Source: Dendrophyllia cribrosa (taxonomy: Eukaryota > Cnidaria > Anthozoa > Scleractinia > Dendrophylliidae). Taken from it: DNA of 64,000 bases. The translations under genes were made by a program, and so were the position numbers. Location of the stretch: contig JAJLRJ010000011.1 in assembly GCA_024195265.1 (NCBI GenBank), positions 5,190,861-5,254,860 of the forward strand. The letters run 5' to 3'. The notes under the pieces were generated by a model. It was given only the letters and a program-made list of their open reading frames with translations. It had not been told where the DNA came from and ran no database searches. Shown here one piece after another: positions 60,160 through 64,000 of the stretch. The first letter of the stretch is position 1. The number at the start of each line of letters is the position of its first letter.

Positions 60160-61145
60160 AGACCAGATGGTGGTAACTGAGTGCCCGGCGGCACAACCAT
60201 CAACTCCTCACGAACAAACCCTCTCTTAGGGCCATCGTAAAGGTAGTACACCACGGGCTCATTCGGCTTGGTGACAACTCTCTCAACGTTATAGACCTTC
60301 AATGACCAGATGGGATCAGTGGCACGCCTCCCACCACCTTCCAGCTCGCCAGGGTAGTACAAATATCGTACATGGACTCGAGGGGATAGTTTTTTCTCAA
60401 AGACCCCAACAGGCCTAGCATATGGTGTCGCAGGCTTGGAAGATATTGCTTTCTCTTTGATCGCATCCTTTGGCTTCTTACCAGTGAGCCGGGTCACTTC
60501 ATTGTTCAAGGCAGAGATAACATCTGGCAGTCTTTTGACCCATGCAGTAGACCGGCCAGAGGGCATATTCATTTCAACAGCATACTGGTAGCCAAACAGC
60601 CTTTCAGCCAGGGTGCGATTGAATCTCTCCACAATTGCTTGGTCTCTGTGGATATCGGGGCGCCCACGCCGAATGGTAGTTTTGTTGTTTTCCATGGTCT
60701 TAGTCACAGCCCCCATAAACTCACCCCCAGGGTCGACTTGCAAGAGTTGAGGCCACTTCAAAGGCCCCTTCCTATAAATCTTCTGAAATGCCCTTGAGAC
60801 TTCTTCAGACTCTTTCGAAGTCAAGGGCTCCGCAGCTTTGTATCGGCTAGCCACATCAACAACTGTCAGGGCGTATTTGTAGACCTTTCTGCCTTTAGGG
60901 AGCTTGTCATGGGGTAGGAAGAGAAGATCTGCTTGATGCACTGCATTGGGTGAGGAGACATCAAACTTGGGCCGAGGGATGTAGCGTGGCGCCGGGAGAT
61001 ATATTTGCCAAAGGGCTTGTTTGACCAGCCATTTCTTTGTCGCCTTTTCAGAGACCCTAGCCGCAGTGGCCAGCTTTTTTACAGCGGCAAGACCTTTCCA
61101 ATACCCTTTCGGGCTGTAGTATATCTTAGAGAGTTTGGCCTCCAT
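60156..61145 (-). CDS. Integrase (rve), A-type
   Basis: 329 residues from the ATG at 61145, identical in length to the element A integrase and very similar throughout. The triad HQADLLF, QVDPGGEF and AIVERFNRTL is present. Intact. A TATATAT motif at 61161-61167 precedes it. The open frame extends further 5', but the element A start and the motif favour 61145. Its neighbour on the 3' side is a foreign polymerase type. Confidence 0.9.
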   Translation of the reverse strand: MEAKLSKIYYSPKGYWKGLAAVKKLATAARVSEKATKKWLVKQALWQIYLPAPRYIPRPKFDVSSPNAVHQADLLFLPHDKLPKGRKVYKYALTVVDVASRYKAAEPLTSKESEEVSRAFQKIYRKGPLKWPQLLQVDPGGEFMGAVTKTMENNKTTIRRGRPDIHRDQAIVERFNRTLAERLFGYQYAVEMNMPSGRSTAWVKRLPDVISALNNEVTRLTGKKPKDAIKEKAISSKPATPYARPVGVFEKKLSPRVHVRYLYYPGELEGGGRRATDPIWSLKVYNVERVVTKPNEPVVYYLYDGPKRGFVREELMVVPPGTQLPPSGL

Positions 61146-61173
61146 AGGGGGTGTGCGGGGTATATATGTTTGT

Positions 61174-61611
61174 TTACAGAAAGCGATAGTCCGCATAAAC
61201 ACCCGCAAGCAGGGTGCCTCCAATGAACGCAAGTTCACCAGTCTGCTGTTGTTGGCTGGGCTTGTAGAAGTCCGAGAACTGAGGCTCTTTGTAGTCTTTG
61301 ATTTGTTTATATGGTTGTGTTTGGTGCATTTGGTTATACAAGGCCAGGGCTTGGTCGGTGGTTTGGAAGTTTTGGCTAGCTTGGTGTTTCATCCGATCGT
61401 TGGTTGCAATCCAGTCGAGGAGCTTGGTGCGGTCCTTCTGGTATTTAGCGTAAGCCGCTTGGTATTGTTCCAGGGCTTTGTCATGACGGATTTTCTCATC
61501 CATTGCTGCCTTTCCGCTATCACCAGACAGATATTTCGCGAGATAGTTGCCGCCCGTGAAAGCGGCCGCATTGAGAACAGCGCCAAGGGCCATTATTGCA
61601 ATCGAGGCCAT
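61174..61611 (-). CDS. Homologue of the 145-aa protein (element C)
   Basis: Same length and hydrophobic ends as 11963-12400, with scattered substitutions. A TATACATATG motif at 61624-61633 lies upstream. Confidence 0.6.
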   Translation of the reverse strand: MASIAIMALGAVLNAAAFTGGNYLAKYLSGDSGKAAMDEKIRHDKALEQYQAAYAKYQKDRTKLLDWIATNDRMKHQASQNFQTTDQALALYNQMHQTQPYKQIKDYKEPQFSDFYKPSQQQQTGELAFIGGTLLAGVYADYRFL

Positions 61612-61637
61612 TGTAGTCGTGTGTATACATATGGTTT

Positions 61638-61859
61638 TTACATGTTATCTGGGAGGATTTTCTGGTCCTCGAGATATTTCTTCAGCGCGATGCTGCCAGC
61701 CATGACGGCTGTGAACTTGACGTAGTTCATCAAGCTTGCACTGGGGTCGGCAGTGAAGTTTTCTTTGATGGTCTTTTTCCCAATCCAACCAATACCGGCG
61801 ACAACGCCAGTGATTGTTGCGGCGTCGAGGATAGACTTCACAAGCTTGTTGTCAGACAT
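61638..61859 (-). CDS. Homologue of the 73-aa membrane protein (element C)
   Basis: Nearly identical to 11724-11945, intact. GTATACATATG at 61872-61882 is its promoter-type motif. Confidence 0.6.
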   Translation of the reverse strand: MSDNKLVKSILDAATITGVVAGIGWIGKKTIKENFTADPSASLMNYVKFTAVMAGSIALKKYLEDQKILPDNM

Positions 61860-61889
61860 GGTTTGTGTGCAGTATACATATGTGTTTTT

Positions 61890-62363
61890 TTATTCCATTT
61901 TTATAATTCCTTGTCTTACCGGAATTCGAGATGGGTGGGCTGCAGCGGGCTCTGGGGCCGGTGCTGGTGTTGCTAGTGTGTTTGGTGTGCGTCCAAGTCT
62001 TTGCATTATGGCTTCGCGTTGGTAGTACACACCCGCAGCAGAGACAATCAACCCTCCAAACCCCAGAATATAAAAGATTGAGTTGCTGTTGGTGTCACTT
62101 GTTGCGCCACCGGTGTCACTTGTTGATGGTTGGTTTGCAGCACTGGACTGTGTTGAGGGTGCAGTCTTTTGTGCTTCGGCCTTTTGCTTTGCTTCACGGG
62201 CCAGGCGGTTGCGTTCTGCTAGCCTTTTGCCAGAAGCAACGCGACCGGGGTTCTTTTCTGTTGCAGGCTTTGTTTTCGGGGTCTCAGAGGTAACACGGAC
62301 AGGTGTTTGGGTTGGAGTTTGAGTTTGAGTTTCTTCAGGGATCGCTTCGAGTGGTGTGGCCAT
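61890..62363 (-). CDS. Homologue of the 156-aa membrane protein (element C)
   Basis: Start at the ATG at 62363, conserved with 10818-11288 (Thr/Pro-rich N-terminus, basic segment, one membrane helix, Pro-rich tail). It directly neighbours the 73-aa gene because the repeat-rich gene of element A (11311-11682) is missing here. GTATATAAA lies just upstream. Confidence 0.6.
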   Translation of the reverse strand: MATPLEAIPEETQTQTPTQTPVRVTSETPKTKPATEKNPGRVASGKRLAERNRLAREAKQKAEAQKTAPSTQSSAANQPSTSDTGGATSDTNSNSIFYILGFGGLIVSAAGVYYQREAIMQRLGRTPNTLATPAPAPEPAAAHPSRIPVRQGIIKME

Positions 62364-62457
62364 AGTGTATATAAATGTGAATATTATTTTTTGCAAAATG
62401 TGGCAAGTGTGCTGACAGGTTGCTGTCAGGTTCCAGCCAGGTTCCAGCCAGGTTCCT

Positions 62458-63066
62458 TCAAGGTTGCTGCGAGGTTGCTGCCAGATTAACACCAACTTCA
62501 TCAAAGCCCTCAAGTGGATTGCCTTCACTGTCTCTGCTTGGATGTGTGGGTTGGGGTTCCAATTCTATCAAGTCAGGCTCTCGTTCAAGCTTGATGTGTT
62601 TTGTTGTGATGAGAGCAGCATTGGCAAGCGCCAGCAATCGTCCGCATCGCATGGCAATAGCCCCAGCAATATTTGATAGCTCCTGGTTGATGATGTAGTC
62701 GTTTTTTAGTTCTTGCTGCAACTCCTTGAGATCATCAACCGGGATCACCATACCAACGCCTTTGGACACGAGCATGATAGCGGAATCAATTAGGGATTCG
62801 GTTGTCTTGTTGCCGACGTAGGCCTCGTACCTTTTGTAGTACTTGTCAACGTCCTTGTCTGACAACCGCTTGACATGATCGTGTGTGAGCTGCACGCCGA
62901 TAGCTTCTTTGGCCTTGCCAGTTGAAACAAGGATTGCCAGCTTCTCACGTTTGGCAGGAATGTCACTAGTACCAGCTATCCCAGCGGGAGGTGTGGTATC
63001 AGGGGTGGCCTCCAGCATCTGCAATACTTCGTTCAAAGCGGTCTGGTCTTCAGCTGCTTGTGCCAT
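62458..63066 (-). CDS. Homologue of the 205-aa protein (element C)
   Basis: About 202 residues from the ATG at 63066. Very similar to 10146-10763, with small in-frame differences near both ends. A TATATATTA sequence lies upstream. Intact; function unknown. Confidence 0.6.
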   Translation of the reverse strand: MAQAAEDQTALNEVLQMLEATPDTTPPAGIAGTSDIPAKREKLAILVSTGKAKEAIGVQLTHDHVKRLSDKDVDKYYKRYEAYVGNKTTESLIDSAIMLVSKGVGMVIPVDDLKELQQELKNDYIINQELSNIAGAIAMRCGRLLALANAALITTKHIKLEREPDLIELEPQPTHPSRDSEGNPLEGFDEVGVNLAATSQQP

Positions 63067-63109
63067 CAGCAAGTGTATGTATATATTATTTTTGTTTGTT
63101 GTTTTGTTT

Positions 63110-63355
63110 TTAATTTTCGATAATTCTCTTGATGTCGGGCAAAAGGGTTTCAAGCTCCCGTATAAGCCCTGCTATGGTGTCTGGCATAGAATTCAACCGC
63201 AATGGATATCTGTTTAAAAGCATGAGGCGCAGATCTTCCCCACCAGCGGCTTTGATAATTTTGTTTTGCACATCAAGCGTGTGTTTGCGCAATTCATCCA
63301 AAAGCTGTGAAAGCACAGTGAGCTTGTGTAGGTTGGTTGGCGCATTCATGGACAT
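63110..63355 (-). CDS. Homologue of the 79-aa protein (element C)
   Basis: Matches 9885-10124 from the second Met (63349); the first ATG is at 63355. Intact. Confidence 0.6.
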   Translation of the reverse strand: MSMNAPTNLHKLTVLSQLLDELRKHTLDVQNKIIKAAGGEDLRLMLLNRYPLRLNSMPDTIAGLIRELETLLPDIKRIIEN

Positions 63356-63379
63356 GTATTGTATATGTGTTTACTGTAT

Positions 63380-63977
63380 TTACATCTTGTACTCAATTCC
63401 ATACGGGTGCCTCAAATAGAATACAAGGTGGGAGAACTTGCGGGATTTGAGCCTTGCGATAAGCTCTTTGTACTCCTCGTTGGAGAGCTCGCCGGCATAG
63501 TCTTCGAAGATGGCCTGTAGTCTTGCTGGAGGGCGTGTAAAAGAGCACGATCGCTGCGATATTATCACGATATGGCTTGGCAATGCTGGTGATCTGCTGG
63601 GTCAAGACCCACACGGATATGCCGTCATGTCTTGCACTGAACCCCAGATTGACCAGCTGGCTAGTGCGGCCTTTGACATCTTTGGAGGCGGCGCAGTCAT
63701 CGAGTATGAATAAAGTGTTGGTGCATGTGAAAAAGAAGCTTGCCAACTTCAACCAGTCTTCGATCTCATGCTGTTGGCAGACAATCACGAAGATTCGCGG
63801 ATCGCGGTCCACGAACCCATCGTATGTCTTGTTCTTGACAAATGTGGGGAAGAATAAAACGATGTAGTCAAAACAACCCCTAAAGGGGCCTCGCAGTTGG
63901 TTCAGAAGATACTGTGTCTTGCCAGAGTTAGTGGGTCCCACGATTGGTGCATTGAAAGGCAGCTTTCTTGGGTCCAT
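63380..63977 (-). pseudogene. Packaging ATPase, frameshifted (element C)
   Basis: Walker A GPTNSGKT and Walker B LFILDDCAA are present as in 9270-9869. A two-base loss near 63516-63522 shifts the frame, and the C-terminal quarter continues in another frame to 63380. Start at the ATG at 63977; the upstream small ORF seen in element A is also present at the window edge. Confidence 0.8.
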
Positions 63978-64000
63978 AACCAACACCTATATTAGTTGGT

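Larger units (their letters stand above)
56223..64000. mobile_element. Element C: Polinton-like integration, cut by the window end
   Basis: Starts with a terminal hairpin. A B-type polymerase follows on the + strand. The integrase, five small genes and the ATPase are on the minus strand in the inverted order of element A and are closely similar to it. The polymerase and ATPase are broken, so this copy is defective. The capsid genes and right end lie beyond the window. Confidence 0.88.

Overview
The window looks like nuclear DNA of an animal, most likely a cnidarian and probably an anthozoan such as a coral. This rests on AT-rich introns with canonical GT/AG exons, a receptor tyrosine kinase with lectin and Ly6-like ectodomains, many fold-back MITEs, and three large Polinton/Maverick (adintovirus-like) integrations. 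Species assignment is inference.

Layout. (1) 1-905: minisatellite plus the first exon of a C-type lectin domain (CTLD). (2) ~905-17,468: element A, a GC-richer Polinton-like virus. It has a YqaJ-type nuclease remnant, a VLTF3-like factor, penton, a coiled-coil protein, a putative major capsid protein, packaging ATPase, small membrane proteins, integrase and a protein-primed-type DNA polymerase B. Its left terminus is missing and the polymerase has two in-frame TAG codons. (3) 18,011-26,219 and 44,387-52,048: one + strand host gene, a receptor tyrosine kinase. Exon phases chain consistently from a CTLD through three three-finger (Ly6/uPAR) domains, a transmembrane segment and a complete kinase; the middle CTLD exon was not found. 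(4) 27,054-43,712: element B, a full-length 16.66 kb Polinton in an intron of that gene, with a 6-bp target-site duplication (GTTGCG), terminal inverted repeats and an apparently intact gene set. (5) 44-56 kb: remaining kinase exons and many non-autonomous transposons. (6) 56,223-64,000 (open at the window end): element C, whose structural and integrase genes are close relatives of element A's in inverted order, but whose polymerase belongs to the element B type and is broken.

How the genes work together. Each element carries self-synthesis genes (polymerase B, integrase) and virion genes. B has double-jelly-roll capsid, penton, adenain-like protease, packaging ATPase, fibre-like protein and a phospholipase A2. 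A and C have ATPase, penton and MCP-like genes (C's capsid region lies outside the window). Most A and C genes have a TATATA/CATATGTATAC-type motif directly 5' of the ATG, often preceded by AATAAA, and A and B encode a VLTF3-like zinc protein. This suggests a virus-specified late transcription programme resembling that of poxviruses.

Most unusual observations: a canonical -1 frameshift cassette (A_AAA_AAC heptamer, 5-nt spacer, 8-bp stem) joining the phospholipase A2 and integrase frames in B; a self-complementary hairpin starting AGTAGT at the visible termini of all three elements; a polymerase swap in C with its breakpoint at the integrase stop codon; and a leader/protease fusion in B. All statements come from reading the sequence; no search or folding was run.
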